Shown: positions 42,421 through 52,540, counted from the stretch's first letter. The stretch is 64,000 bases of DNA from an uncultured Mycoplasma sp. (GCA_902493595.1 CABUPU010000001.1:62001-126000), one strand, 5' to 3'. Notes: generated from the letters alone by a model not told the origin. A program made the numbers and translations.

Positions 42421-42554
42421 TGTTCTATCTTTTCTATAAAATTTATTACATAAATTGTAAATAGTAAAAAAACTTTTACAAATTTACAAAAAGGACTTGA
42501 TTTATGATTATGATTTGTGATAAATTTATAATAGAAAGGAGATAGGAAAACAAG

Positions 42555-43319
42555 ATGGAAAAGAAAAATACTTTATTGTTAACTGTTATCGCAGTAGCTA
42601 CATTATTAGTAGCAGTAGTAGGAGCTACATTCGCATACTTTGGTTCATTTAGCGTAAATAACCAATCAAGAGCTAATGTTAATGTTAAAACTGATGAAGC
42701 AATAGGTTCATCTTTAATATCTACAGGAGCTGATATTAGTATACATGTTACAGGTCAACAAATGACTTATGATCCAACTAAAACTGAAACAGATAAAGTT
42801 GATGTAAGTGGCGCAACTGACAATGGCACTTTAACTGTTACTCTTGATGCTAACAGTGCAGCAACAATAACTACTTGTACTTATGATATAGTTTTCCAAT
42901 ATGATTCAGGTGCTACTGTTTATGGTCCTGGTGGTAAAGGACCTACTAAGTATGGTGCAGATAATGCTAATTCTTTAGATGGAAAAGAATTTACTTATCA
43001 ATATGCAGTTGTTGCACCTACTGGACCTGCTACACCTGCTGATGATGAAAAGATAACTATGGTAAAAGATGAAAATACAGAGCATTCTTTTTCTGATTTC
43101 AGTGGAGCAACAAGTCTAGAAAATGCTGTTAAAGTTGGAAGTGGTAAAATTTCTACTTCTCAAGGTGCTACTACAGATACTAAATATGTACAACAAGTAA
43201 AATTTACTGTTAAATTCTATAATTTCCCTTCAATTGCACAGGATGCAGTTGCTAATGGAAACTATAAAGGTGCATTCTTCATTAAAAATGAAGCATGTAG
43301 TTCAGTACCTAGAAGTTAG
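42555..43319 (+). CDS. Probably abundant SipW-type surface/fibre protein
   Basis: A 254-residue protein with a signal stretch (7-28) ending VVGATFAYFGSFSV, the canonical SipW-type site. The mature part is Thr-, Ala- and Gly-rich and beta-predicted, with a Cys near 110 and one near the C-terminus. Its codons are clearly more biased and richer in G and C than its neighbours', which suggests high expression. The AAAGGAGATAGG site is spaced a little far from ATG. A TASA/camelysin-like fibre is likely. Confidence 0.7.
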   Translation: MEKKNTLLLTVIAVATLLVAVVGATFAYFGSFSVNNQSRANVNVKTDEAIGSSLISTGADISIHVTGQQMTYDPTKTETDKVDVSGATDNGTLTVTLDANSAATITTCTYDIVFQYDSGATVYGPGGKGPTKYGADNANSLDGKEFTYQYAVVAPTGPATPADDEKITMVKDENTEHSFSDFSGATSLENAVKVGSGKISTSQGATTDTKYVQQVKFTVKFYNFPSIAQDAVANGNYKGAFFIKNEACSSVPRS

Positions 43320-43349
43320 TAACAAGTTAACAATTTAATAATATAAATT

Positions 43350-43373
43350 ACGGCCTTAGTGGTCGTTTTTTTG
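43350..43373 (+). terminator. Terminator after the SipW-type protein
   Basis: ACGGCC / GGTCGT with a 5-base loop is followed by seven T. Confidence 0.8.
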
Positions 43374-43406
43374 TGGCTAGTATGATAAAATACTATTGAG
43401 GTAGTT

Positions 43407-44903
43407 ATGAGTAAAGTAAAAGAGTTTGTTAAGAATAATAAGTTGCTAATATTTTGTATATTATTCTTAAATTTTATATTAATGAATTTAAAATATACAA
43501 AAGGATTACAAACTGTAGATTTATATTATATAATACCTCAAGGTAAGTATATATTGAATAATGGTATATATCATATAGATCCATTTTCTATTCACAGTGG
43601 ACTTCATGTAGTTGTGCAAAATTATTTATCTTCAGTATTATTGTTTTTAATATATAAAGTGTTTTCTTGGAATGGCCTTGTAATATATACCTGTTTATGT
43701 AATGCTTTTATTTGTTATTTAATATATAAAATTTGTTTGTTAATAAGTTCAAATAACAAAGGTTTGTCAATTATAATAATGATAATTAATGATATTTTAT
43801 TATATTATTTTTTAACACCTAGACCGCAACTTTTAAGTTATATAAATTTATTGTTAGTTATATATTTATTAGAGTTATATGTTCATAAAAATAATAAAAA
43901 GTATTTATATTTTATACCATTAATATCTATATTACAGGTAAATTTACATGCATCTTTATGGATAATGATATTTTTGTTTATGCTTCCTTATATAGTAGAT
44001 GGTTTTAATATTAAATGGTGTAGCAAATATAATGTAAAACCAATTATTATAATATTTTTAATATCTTTAGTCTGTGGACTTATTAATCCATATGGAATAG
44101 AAAATATTACTTTTATATTTGGTTCATTTCATAATAAATATATGACAAGTTTAATACCAGAACTTTATAGAACTGGATTTAATACAATATGGGGATTTAG
44201 ATTTTTAGCAATTTTAATTATTACTAGTTTGGTATATGTTATATTTGTTAATAAAAAATTTAATGTTAGATATCTATGTTTATATTTAGGTACTATGATA
44301 TTAGGCTTATCTAGTATAAAAGGGTTTAGTAATTTCTTATTGTGTGGTATATTTCCTTTTGCTTATTATTTTAAAAATAAGAAGATTTATTTAAATTATT
44401 ATAACGATACAGTAAATAAGCTATGCAATGTATTCATAATTATTATATTATCTATTTCAACATTGTTGGTTATTTTAAAACACGATGAAGTACAAAGGTA
44501 TTATGCCGAAAGTTCTTTCTCTTTTTTACTTGAACATTATGATAAAAAAGATATTAGACTATATTCTATTATGGAAGATGGTGGCTATGGTATGTTTTTA
44601 GGAGTTAAATCATATTTAGATTGTAGAGCAGAGTACTTTATCAAATATAATAATAAGAAATATGATATTTTAAAGGAGTACTCTTTATTACAATCTGGTA
44701 AAATAGATATTAATGAATTTCTAGATAAATACAAATTTACACATTTATTGCTTCCAAGTGGAGATATAATGTTTAAACTTTCTGAAATAAAGGGGTATAA
44801 ATTGATTTATCTTGATAAAAAATACGGATTTAAATTATATGTAAGAAGTGATTTAATTAAGAAAGATACTCTAGAAATAAAGGAATTATATGTTGAAATA
44901 TGA
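43407..44903 (+). CDS. Polytopic membrane protein, possible GT-C glycosyltransferase
   Basis: A 498-residue protein with about ten hydrophobic helices in the first 360 residues and a soluble C-terminal 130 residues. Its first outer loop (TVDLYYIIPQGKYILNNG) contains an Asp near 38, and a second loop carries YHIDPFSIHSG. This layout resembles lipid-linked sugar GT-C transferases (PMT/ArnT-like). No diagnostic motif proves it. Start uses a GAGGTAGTT region as its ribosome site. Confidence 0.55.
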   Translation: MSKVKEFVKNNKLLIFCILFLNFILMNLKYTKGLQTVDLYYIIPQGKYILNNGIYHIDPFSIHSGLHVVVQNYLSSVLLFLIYKVFSWNGLVIYTCLCNAFICYLIYKICLLISSNNKGLSIIIMIINDILLYYFLTPRPQLLSYINLLLVIYLLELYVHKNNKKYLYFIPLISILQVNLHASLWIMIFLFMLPYIVDGFNIKWCSKYNVKPIIIIFLISLVCGLINPYGIENITFIFGSFHNKYMTSLIPELYRTGFNTIWGFRFLAILIITSLVYVIFVNKKFNVRYLCLYLGTMILGLSSIKGFSNFLLCGIFPFAYYFKNKKIYLNYYNDTVNKLCNVFIIIILSISTLLVILKHDEVQRYYAESSFSFLLEHYDKKDIRLYSIMEDGGYGMFLGVKSYLDCRAEYFIKYNNKKYDILKEYSLLQSGKIDINEFLDKYKFTHLLLPSGDIMFKLSEIKGYKLIYLDKKYGFKLYVRSDLIKKDTLEIKELYVEI

Positions 44904-44966
44904 TATATGGTAATAAACTATAAAAATATTTTATATACGGTTGAGCGTACAAAATTGACAATTAAT

Positions 44967-44995
44967 TTGTAAAAATACTTATATTTTTGTATAAT
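44967..44995 (+). promoter_or_regulatory. Promoter of the murG-murB-divIB operon
   Basis: TTGTAA (44967-44972) and TATAAT (44990-44995) are separated by 17 bases. Confidence 0.6.
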
Positions 44996-45015
44996 ATTAT
45001 TGTAGGTGATATAAA

Positions 45016-46095
45016 TTGAATATAATAGTGAGTGCTGGAGGTACTGGGGGACATATTAATCCTGCAATAGCTCTTATAAATGAATTTAAAAAACAAGAGA
45101 AAGATTTAAATGTATTATATATTGGTACCCATAATAGAATGGAAAAAAACATAGTTCCTAAATTAGGAATTAAGTATATGCCTCTTGAAATATATGGATT
45201 CAGTAAAACTCAAATAATTCGTGATTTTAAAGATTTATTTTTAATAAGAAAAGCTATAAATAAATGTAATAAAACAATTGATGAATTTAAACCAGATGTT
45301 GTAATTGGTGCTGGAGGATATGTAACAATGCCAGTTATCTATAGTGCAAAGAAAAAGAAAATTCCTACGGTAATATTAGAACAAAATAGTATACCAGGTA
45401 AAACAAATAAAGCATTATCTAAAAACTGTGATTTAGTTTGCACTTCTTATGAAAATAGTAATAAATATTTTTCTAAAGCTAAAAAATGTGTTTGTACTGG
45501 AAATCCAGTTGATTTAAAATTTGATGGAATGAAAAAAGAATCTTTAGGATTTCATAAAAATAAAAAATTACTTTTAATAGTGTCAGGTTCTTTAGGAAGT
45601 GAAACCTTAAATAACTTTTTTATATCGCTACTTTCTAAAATAAATGAAGAAGATAATTATGAAGTTTTATATATAACTGGTAAAAGTTATTATGATGAAT
45701 TCATAAATAATAAAACTTTTTCAAAAAATATCAAGATATTACCATTTCTTGATAACATGTCTTCTTTATTTGGAGATGTTGATTTAATTATAAGTAGGGC
45801 AGGTGCCTCAACTTTAGCGGAGATAATGAATGCTAATTTACCTTCGATAATAATTCCATCTCCTTATGTTACTGGTAATCATCAGTATTATAATGCACTT
45901 GATTTGGTTCAAAGAGGACTTGCTAAAATGTACGAAGAAAAAGATTTGAATGTACAGACTATTTATAATGATATAAATAATCTACTTACAAATGATAGTA
46001 TGGAATATAAAACTCTTAAAAAAAATCTTTCTAATTTAAATAAAGTCAAATCATCAGAAATAATATATAATGAAATAAGGAAAATAATAAAATGA
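45016..46095 (+). CDS. murG: UDP-GlcNAc:lipid I N-acetylglucosaminyltransferase
   Basis: A 359-residue GT28 enzyme, full length, starting with TTG at 45016 (AGGTGAT upstream). It shows SAGGTGGHINPA near residues 6-17, GAGGYVTMP near 97, EQNSIPGKTNK near 122, and the donor-site segment SRAGASTLAEI near 259. It makes lipid II from lipid I at the inner membrane. It overlaps murB by 4 bases. Confidence 0.94.
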   Translation: MNIIVSAGGTGGHINPAIALINEFKKQEKDLNVLYIGTHNRMEKNIVPKLGIKYMPLEIYGFSKTQIIRDFKDLFLIRKAINKCNKTIDEFKPDVVIGAGGYVTMPVIYSAKKKKIPTVILEQNSIPGKTNKALSKNCDLVCTSYENSNKYFSKAKKCVCTGNPVDLKFDGMKKESLGFHKNKKLLLIVSGSLGSETLNNFFISLLSKINEEDNYEVLYITGKSYYDEFINNKTFSKNIKILPFLDNMSSLFGDVDLIISRAGASTLAEIMNANLPSIIIPSPYVTGNHQYYNALDLVQRGLAKMYEEKDLNVQTIYNDINNLLTNDSMEYKTLKKNLSNLNKVKSSEIIYNEIRKIIK

Positions 46096-46967
46096 ATGAG
46101 TATGGAAATGTTTATGAAAATATTGATTTAAAAAAATATACGACATTTGGTATTGGTGGAAATGCAAAATATTTAATTGAGGTAACAAATGAAAATAATT
46201 TTGTTAGTCTTATTAAATATTTAAAAAAACAAAATATCAAATATTTTATACTTGGGAATGGTTCTAATGTCATTTTAGATGATAATTTTTTTGATGGTGT
46301 TATAATAAAACTTGATAAATTAAATAAAATAGAGGTTAATGATAATATAATAACAGCTTCATGTGGAGTAAAACTTGGTTTTCTAAATAATATTGCTTTG
46401 CAAAATGGACTTGTATCACTATATTTTGCTTCATTAATTCCAGGTCAAGTTGGTGCTTCAGTAATGGGAAATGCTGGATGCTATAATCATGATTTAATGG
46501 AATATGTTAAAAGTGTAAAAGTATTAGATGAAAATGAAAATATTCGGATTATTCCTAAGTCAGAGATTAAATATGGATATAGATATACATCTTTAACTGG
46601 AAATATAATACTATCTGTAACATTTGAACTTGAAAAGGGTGATCCAATCAAAATTTTAAAGTTAATTAAAGAAAATAATGATAAAAGACTTGCAAGCCAA
46701 CCACTAGAGGAAAAGAATGTTGGAAGTATATTTAAAAATCCCAATGGTTTTGCGGCAGGTAAATTAATTGATGATTTAGGTTTAAAGGGCTATCATATAG
46801 GTGGAGCGTATGTAAGTGAAAAACATGCAAATTTTATTGTTAATAAAAATAATGCTACAACTGCTGATGTTTTAAATCTAATAAATTTTATTAAATTAAA
46901 AGTTTATGAAAATTATAAAATCAATTTAGAGGTCGAACCAAAGATAATTTTATGGAGTAATCTATGA
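46092..46967 (+). CDS. murB: UDP-N-acetylenolpyruvoylglucosamine reductase
   Basis: A 291-residue flavoenzyme of type II MurB size. It shows TTFGIGGNAKYL near 18, the FAD-binding LGNGSNVILDD near 58, PGQVGASVMGNAGCY near 118, the catalytic RYTSLTGN Tyr/Ser region near 160 and VGSIFKNPNG near 213. It completes UDP-MurNAc in the cytoplasm. It overlaps murG and divIB by 4 bases each. Confidence 0.94.
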   Translation: MNEYGNVYENIDLKKYTTFGIGGNAKYLIEVTNENNFVSLIKYLKKQNIKYFILGNGSNVILDDNFFDGVIIKLDKLNKIEVNDNIITASCGVKLGFLNNIALQNGLVSLYFASLIPGQVGASVMGNAGCYNHDLMEYVKSVKVLDENENIRIIPKSEIKYGYRYTSLTGNIILSVTFELEKGDPIKILKLIKENNDKRLASQPLEEKNVGSIFKNPNGFAAGKLIDDLGLKGYHIGGAYVSEKHANFIVNKNNATTADVLNLINFIKLKVYENYKINLEVEPKIILWSNL

Positions 46968-47677
46968 AAAAAACTAAAAAAAAGGTAAGAATTTCTGGAC
47001 TTATATTTATCATATTAACAATTTATTTAATTGGAATGTTAGTGTATTATTTTATTACTTTGCCTATTAAAAGTATTAATATCAAGGGAAATAATCTTTT
47101 GACTGATAGTCAAATAATAAGTGATAGTGGGCTTAGCTATAATGATTCAATGTTGAAAATTAGTACAAATAAAATAAAGAAAAATTTATTACAAAATCTC
47201 CTTATAGAGGATGTGACAATATCAAGAAATTTAAAGGGAACTATAAATATTAATATTAAAGAATGCAGAATACTTTTTTATAATATTCTCAATAAAAAGT
47301 TAGTGCTTTCTAATGGAAAGGAAATGGATGATACAGAAGTTTATGTAGGGTATCCTGTACTAGTTAATTATGTTCCTAGTAATATTTATAAAACGCTAAT
47401 TAAATCTCTTGCCAAAGTAAATGAAAGTAATTATAAAATGATATCTGAAATAGAATATTCAGTTGAAAAATATAATGACAAAATAGTGGATGAAGAAAGA
47501 TTTTTATTAAGAATGACAGATGGCAATACGATTTATGTTAATCTTGTTAATATAGAAAAATTAAATAAGTATCAAGAAATATACTCTGCTTTAGAGGATA
47601 AAGGTACATTATATTTAGATAGTTCTAGTAAAAATTATGTATTTAAAAAATATGGTGAAGAAACAAGTGAAAATTAA
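46964..47677 (+). CDS. divIB: Cell division protein DivIB/FtsQ
   Basis: A 237-residue protein with a basic cytoplasmic tail (1-12), one membrane helix (14-36) and a POTRA domain (about 40-110) starting LPIKSINIKGNNLLT. A beta domain follows. It joins FtsL/DivIC in the divisome. The murG-murB-divIB order is conserved in Firmicutes. Confidence 0.85.
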   Translation: MKKTKKKVRISGLIFIILTIYLIGMLVYYFITLPIKSINIKGNNLLTDSQIISDSGLSYNDSMLKISTNKIKKNLLQNLLIEDVTISRNLKGTININIKECRILFYNILNKKLVLSNGKEMDDTEVYVGYPVLVNYVPSNIYKTLIKSLAKVNESNYKMISEIEYSVEKYNDKIVDEERFLLRMTDGNTIYVNLVNIEKLNKYQEIYSALEDKGTLYLDSSSKNYVFKKYGEETSEN

Positions 47678-47686
47678 TATGATAAT

Positions 47687-47722
47687 AAAAGGAAAAACTT
47701 TAAAGTAGTTTGTCCTTTTTTA
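47687..47722 (+). terminator. Terminator after divIB
   Basis: AAAGGAAAAACT pairs with AGTTTGTCCTTT (with one bulge), followed by T residues. Confidence 0.65.
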
Positions 47723-47795
47723 TAATAAAATTATTATAAATAATTGCAAATAAAAAGAAAAATTGGTATTATATAAATGATTATTGGAGGAAATT

Positions 47796-48320
47796 ATGAG
47801 AATATTTTTAATTGCTGGAAAAGCAGGAAGTGGAAAAAATGTAGTTGCAAAATTAATAAAGGAATATTATATTTATAAAGTTGAGGAATGTGCTATAACA
47901 AGTTATAGTAAGTATATTAAAAATTTTGCATTAGAACTAACTGATTGGGATGGTACTGATGTAAATAAACCAAGAGATTTCATGCAACATTTAGGCGATG
48001 TAATGAGGGAAGTTGATTCGGATTTTCTTGTTTCAAATATGATTAAAGATATAACTATTTATGAAAAATATGTAGAAAATTTAGTTATAAGTGATGTTAG
48101 AATGCCAAATGAAATAGATAAAATAAAAGAGTCATTTGATAATGTATACTCAATTTATGTTGTTAATCAATTTGGTTCAAGTAAATTAACTATAGAGCAA
48201 CAATCACATATTACAGAAAACGCTTTAGAGGAATATACTGATTTTGACTATACAATCGCTAATGATGAGCTTGATAAATTAAGAGAAAAAATATTTGCAA
48301 TATTAGATAAGGTGAAATAA
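47796..48320 (+). CDS. P-loop (deoxy)nucleotide monophosphate kinase-like protein
   Basis: A 174-residue protein, starting at 47796 with TTGGAGGAAAT. Its P-loop GKAGSGKN lies near residues 8-15. The segment RDFMQHLGDVMREVDSDFLV near 66-85 resembles phage-type dNMP kinases. VISDVRMPNEID near 106 gives a Walker-B-like Asp. The substrate is unproven. The stop overlaps the alaS start by one base. Confidence 0.7.
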   Translation: MRIFLIAGKAGSGKNVVAKLIKEYYIYKVEECAITSYSKYIKNFALELTDWDGTDVNKPRDFMQHLGDVMREVDSDFLVSNMIKDITIYEKYVENLVISDVRMPNEIDKIKESFDNVYSIYVVNQFGSSKLTIEQQSHITENALEEYTDFDYTIANDELDKLREKIFAILDKVK

Positions 48321-50080
48321 TGAAAAATATTAATTTAAGAGATTTATATATAGATTTTTTTGTATCAAAAGGACATAAAGAAATTCCTTCAGCACCTGTA
48401 GTGCCAGAAAATGATCCGAGTGTTTTATTTAATACAGCTGGAATGCAACCACTTATTCCATATTTAATGGGTAAGGAACACCCTTATGGAACAAGACTTT
48501 GTGATGCTCAAAAATGTATTCGTACTAATGATTTAGATGCTATTGGTGACACTTATCATCATACTTTTTTTGAGATGCTTGGTAATTGGTCATTAGGCGA
48601 CTACTTTAAAAAAGAAGCCATTTCTTGGAGTTTTGAATTTTTAACACAAGTTTTAAATATTCCAGTTAAGCGCCTTGCTGTAACAGTTTTTGCGGGGAAT
48701 GATACAATTCCATTTGATAAAGAAAGTCATGATTTATGGCTTAGTTTAGGCATTCCCGAAGAAAGAATTGCAAGAACAGTTGATGATAATTTTTGGATAG
48801 CTGGTGAAACTGGACCTTGTGGACCAGATAGTGAAATGTTTTATTTTAGAAGTAATAATGAAATTCCAGAAAAGTTTGATCCAGAGGATGAAAGATGGGT
48901 TGAAATATGGAATGATGTATTTATGCAGTTTAATAAAAATAGTGATGGAACAGTGGATAATCTTCCTAAGAAAAATGTTGATACTGGGATGGGACTTGAA
49001 AGAGTAACTGCTGTACTCGAAGGAGTAAATGATAATTATCTTTCTTCGGTATGGAAAGATGTTATTGATTTAATTTGTGAAATATCTGGAAAAACATATG
49101 AAGAAAATTCAAAATCAATAAGAATTATTGCCGATCATATTCGTACATCAGTTTTCATTGCTGCAGACAATGCTGGAGTTAAGCCATCAAATGTAGGTCA
49201 AGGGTATATTTTAAGAAGATTAATTCGTAGGACTATTCGTCATGCTAAAAAACTAGGTATCGATATAAATAGTGATTGGGAAAGAAAAATTGCTTCATTA
49301 ATAATATCTAAATACGCAAAATATTATAAAGAACTTACTGAAAATGAGAATGTAGTTTATGAAGTTTTAAAAACAGAGAAAGAAAAATTTAATAGAACTC
49401 TAGAAAAAGGATTGAGAGAATTTAATAAAGTTATTGCTAAAAATGATAAAATTGATGGTATTACAGCATTTCATTTATATGATACATATGGATTTCCAAT
49501 TGAACTTACCATGGAACTTGCTAGTGAAAATAATGTGCTTGTAGATGAAAATGGGTTTAATGAAAAATTTAAAGAACATCAAAATTTATCAAGAACTGCT
49601 TCAGCAGGACAATTCAAGGGTGGCCTTGCAGGTGACTCTGAAACTGAAACAAAATATCACACAGCAACACATTTACTTAATGCAGCATTAAAAATAACAG
49701 TAAACGAAGATGTTCATCAAAAGGGAAGTAATATTACTGATGAAAGAATGCGTTTTGATTTTAGTTGTGATCATAAACTTTCTGCTGAAGAAATTAAAAA
49801 TACTGAGGATTTAGTAAATAAATGGATCAAGGATAGTTTACCAGTAACAGTAGAAGAAATGCCAAAAGAAAAAGCCGTTGAAATTGGTGCAGAGCATATG
49901 TTTATTGAAAAATATCCGGATATAGTAACAGTTTATTTCATTGGTGATGTTTCCAAAGAAATTTGCATGGGACCTCATGTTAAGAATACAAGTGAGTTAG
50001 GAAAATTTAAAATTGTTAAAGAGGAATCTTCCTCAGCGGGAGTTCGTAGAATTAAAGCAGTACTTGAAAGCGAGGAGTAA
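48320..50080 (+). CDS. alaS: Alanyl-tRNA synthetase lacking the C-terminal C-Ala domain
   Basis: A 586-residue AlaRS against about 870 for typical bacterial forms. The catalytic domain is normal: FNTAGMQPL near 37, RTNDLDAIGDTYHHT near 69, and GMGLERVTAVLEG near 222. The editing domain is also present, with HTATHLLNA near 449 and CMGPHVKNT near 549. The protein stops right after it (VRRIKAVLESEE), so the dimerising C-Ala/DHHA1 domain is absent. No frameshifted remnant follows: murD begins 3 bases later. It still should charge tRNA-Ala and clear Ser/Gly errors. Confidence 0.93.
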   Translation: MKNINLRDLYIDFFVSKGHKEIPSAPVVPENDPSVLFNTAGMQPLIPYLMGKEHPYGTRLCDAQKCIRTNDLDAIGDTYHHTFFEMLGNWSLGDYFKKEAISWSFEFLTQVLNIPVKRLAVTVFAGNDTIPFDKESHDLWLSLGIPEERIARTVDDNFWIAGETGPCGPDSEMFYFRSNNEIPEKFDPEDERWVEIWNDVFMQFNKNSDGTVDNLPKKNVDTGMGLERVTAVLEGVNDNYLSSVWKDVIDLICEISGKTYEENSKSIRIIADHIRTSVFIAADNAGVKPSNVGQGYILRRLIRRTIRHAKKLGIDINSDWERKIASLIISKYAKYYKELTENENVVYEVLKTEKEKFNRTLEKGLREFNKVIAKNDKIDGITAFHLYDTYGFPIELTMELASENNVLVDENGFNEKFKEHQNLSRTASAGQFKGGLAGDSETETKYHTATHLLNAALKITVNEDVHQKGSNITDERMRFDFSCDHKLSAEEIKNTEDLVNKWIKDSLPVTVEEMPKEKAVEIGAEHMFIEKYPDIVTVYFIGDVSKEICMGPHVKNTSELGKFKIVKEESSSAGVRRIKAVLESEE

Positions 50081-50082
50081 TT

Positions 50083-51399
50083 ATGTTTGAAAATAAAAAA
50101 ATATTTATTCTAGGTATGGCCAAAAGTGGCTATAATGTTGCTAAACTTTTATGTAAAAATAATGAAATAATTGTAACTGATAAAAATGATCAAGATGAAG
50201 AAAAAGTTAAAGAACTTGAAAGTTTAGGAGTAAAATTTATAAAAAGTGATAATCCTTTAGAACTTTTTGATGATTCATTTGATATGGTTATTAAAAACCC
50301 TGGCGTTATGCCTACTCATCCACTTTTGCTTTTAGCACAAAGCAAAAATATACCAATTTATAATGAAATGGAAGTAGCTTATCATTTTCTTCCTAAAAAT
50401 ATTACTATTATTGGTGTAACTGGTTCAAATGGTAAAACTACGACTACGACAATGATTTATGAATTATTAAAACTTATGAAAAGATGCGTAGTTCTCGGAG
50501 GTAATATTGGCTATCCTTTAAGTGAAGTAATTCCTCTTATTCATGAAGGTGATATACTACTTTTAGAAATATCAGATCATCAATTATTAAATTTTAAAGA
50601 TTTTAAAACAAATATAAGCGTTTTAACTAACCTTTGTCAGACACATTTGGATTTTCATGGAAATTATGAAAACTACAAAAAAGTTAAACACAATATATTT
50701 AATCATCATACTAAAGAAGATATTGCTATTATTAATGCCCATAATGAAGATAGTATGATTTTGACTAATGATATAAATAGTACAAAAGAGTATTTTAATG
50801 GTAAAGATGCCTTTGTAAAAGATAATGCTATTTACATTGAAAATGAAAAAATTATCGAAACAAAAGATATTTTAGTAAAGGGTATGCATAATTATGAAAA
50901 TATTATGGCTACTTTGTTAGTTATTAAAGAGTTTGGAATAGATAAGAAAATTGTAAAAGAATTTTTTAAAACTTTTAAGGGAGTAGAACATCGTATAGAA
51001 TTTGTTTGTGAAAAGAATGGTGTTAAATATTATAATGATTCTAAAGCTACAAATCCAACAAGTACTGTGGTTGCTCTTAATGCCTTTGATGAAGATACTT
51101 ACCTTATTTTAGGAGGTATGCAAAGAAACCAAGATTTTCATGAACTTGATGGTGCAATAAAAAATGTTAAAAAGATATTTGCAATCGGAGAAACTACTGA
51201 TGAAGTTTATGATTATGCGCAAAGTATGAATATTTTATGCGAAAAATGCTATACTTTAAATGTAGCAATGGAAAAAATTAAAAATGATAATATTTCTTCG
51301 GGAGTAGTTCTTTTATCTCCGGCAAGTGCAAGTTGGGATCAATATGATAAATTTGAAACTCGCGGATATGAATTTGCTGGTCTTGCAAAAAGTTTATAA
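50083..51399 (+). CDS. murD: UDP-N-acetylmuramoyl-L-alanine:D-glutamate ligase
   Basis: A 438-residue Mur ligase, full length. The N-terminal Rossmann domain has LGMAKSGYNVA. The ATP-binding motif GVTGSNGKTTTT is at about 111-122. The central region has LEISDHQL near 163 and a QTHLDFH segment near 184. The C-terminal domain has YNDSKATNPTST near 322 and SPASASWDQYDKFETRG near 408-424. It adds D-Glu to UDP-MurNAc-L-Ala in the cytoplasm. It follows alaS by 2 bases. Confidence 0.95.
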   Translation: MFENKKIFILGMAKSGYNVAKLLCKNNEIIVTDKNDQDEEKVKELESLGVKFIKSDNPLELFDDSFDMVIKNPGVMPTHPLLLLAQSKNIPIYNEMEVAYHFLPKNITIIGVTGSNGKTTTTTMIYELLKLMKRCVVLGGNIGYPLSEVIPLIHEGDILLLEISDHQLLNFKDFKTNISVLTNLCQTHLDFHGNYENYKKVKHNIFNHHTKEDIAIINAHNEDSMILTNDINSTKEYFNGKDAFVKDNAIYIENEKIIETKDILVKGMHNYENIMATLLVIKEFGIDKKIVKEFFKTFKGVEHRIEFVCEKNGVKYYNDSKATNPTSTVVALNAFDEDTYLILGGMQRNQDFHELDGAIKNVKKIFAIGETTDEVYDYAQSMNILCEKCYTLNVAMEKIKNDNISSGVVLLSPASASWDQYDKFETRGYEFAGLAKSL

Positions 51400-51439
51400 A
51401 AATTATATAATTTATTTATAAGAATAAAGGGTGATTAAT

Positions 51440-52513
51440 GTGAAAAATGAAATTGGAACTGATCCAACAATGGTTGATGTTATTGAAACTTTAGATGTAC
51501 CCGAAGTAAAAAAAGTTGAAACCAAAAGGTCAGAACCTAAAAAAGAAAGTAATGATAAAAAGCCTCAGAAAAAAGGAGGATTCATTAAAAATTTACTATT
51601 TATTGTTTTAGTTCTTGCTCTTATGGGCGGAGTCGCATTCGGAGTTTATTATTATTTAAAACTTGCTAGAGAAAAGAATAATAATGTAAATGTTACGCCA
51701 GCATTTAATATAAATAAAATGGAAATAATCGAGGGTGAATCAATACCAGAAAGCTTAAATGAATATGGTGATTTTTCTAAGATTGATGTATCTGGTTGTA
51801 AATTGGATACTTCTGAAGTTAAGGCAAATGTACCTGGTAATTACACTTATTATGTAATTTGTAATGGTTCAAAATATTCTGAAAGTTTTGTGGTAAAAAA
51901 TAAAGATGGTAGTGAGGTTATTGATAATCCAACTGTTACAAAAAGACTTAATGTGACAACATATTTCAATTACACTATAAAAGGTGAACAGCTTAATATA
52001 GAAAGACTTATTTCTTCGGATGACAATTTAACATTTACTTTTGCAGATAAAGAAAAATATAAAGAAGACATGTATAATATAGGAATTCAAAAAGTTGAAA
52101 TTAAAGCTACAGATGCAGAAAATAATGAAAATACATATTATGCTTATATTTATGTTATAAACGAAGAGCCCAAAATGAAATTTAAATGTGTTAGTCCAGA
52201 TAGTTCTTTAGTAGATGAAATAATATTTAATAAAAGCAAAGAGAATATGAATAATTCTGTAAGAATGTATGAATATACTTTTGATGATACTGAATATTCA
52301 AATATGATTGAAACAGTTATTGATGGTAATATTAAAATTAATGACAATGAGGGGTATGCAATATTAGATTATACAAACAAAAAAATTACCATCTTAAAGG
52401 ATTTAACTAATGAAACTTTAGATAATGAGTTTAATGGAACTTTCCCATCATCATATAGTGATGTTAGTAATTATTATCGAAATAGTTTAAAGTATACTTG
52501 TTCATTTAATTAG
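51440..52513 (+). CDS. Signal-anchored surface protein of unknown function
   Basis: A 357-residue protein, starting with GTG at 51440 (AAGGGTGAT upstream; an in-frame GTG at 51431 is less well spaced). A charged cytoplasmic tail (1-45) with KKxEP repeats precedes one membrane helix (about 47-70). The outer region (80-357) is beta-rich with paired Cys near 125/140 and a C-terminal CSFN. Bacterial Ig-like domains are possible. Function unknown. Confidence 0.6.
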   Translation: MKNEIGTDPTMVDVIETLDVPEVKKVETKRSEPKKESNDKKPQKKGGFIKNLLFIVLVLALMGGVAFGVYYYLKLAREKNNNVNVTPAFNINKMEIIEGESIPESLNEYGDFSKIDVSGCKLDTSEVKANVPGNYTYYVICNGSKYSESFVVKNKDGSEVIDNPTVTKRLNVTTYFNYTIKGEQLNIERLISSDDNLTFTFADKEKYKEDMYNIGIQKVEIKATDAENNENTYYAYIYVINEEPKMKFKCVSPDSSLVDEIIFNKSKENMNNSVRMYEYTFDDTEYSNMIETVIDGNIKINDNEGYAILDYTNKKITILKDLTNETLDNEFNGTFPSSYSDVSNYYRNSLKYTCSFN

Positions 52514-52540
52514 TATAAGAAATTTTATCTTATACTTTTT
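52512..52540 (+). terminator. Terminator after the 51.4 kb surface protein, overlapping its stop
   Basis: AGTATAAG / CTTATACT is followed by T residues. Confidence 0.75.
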
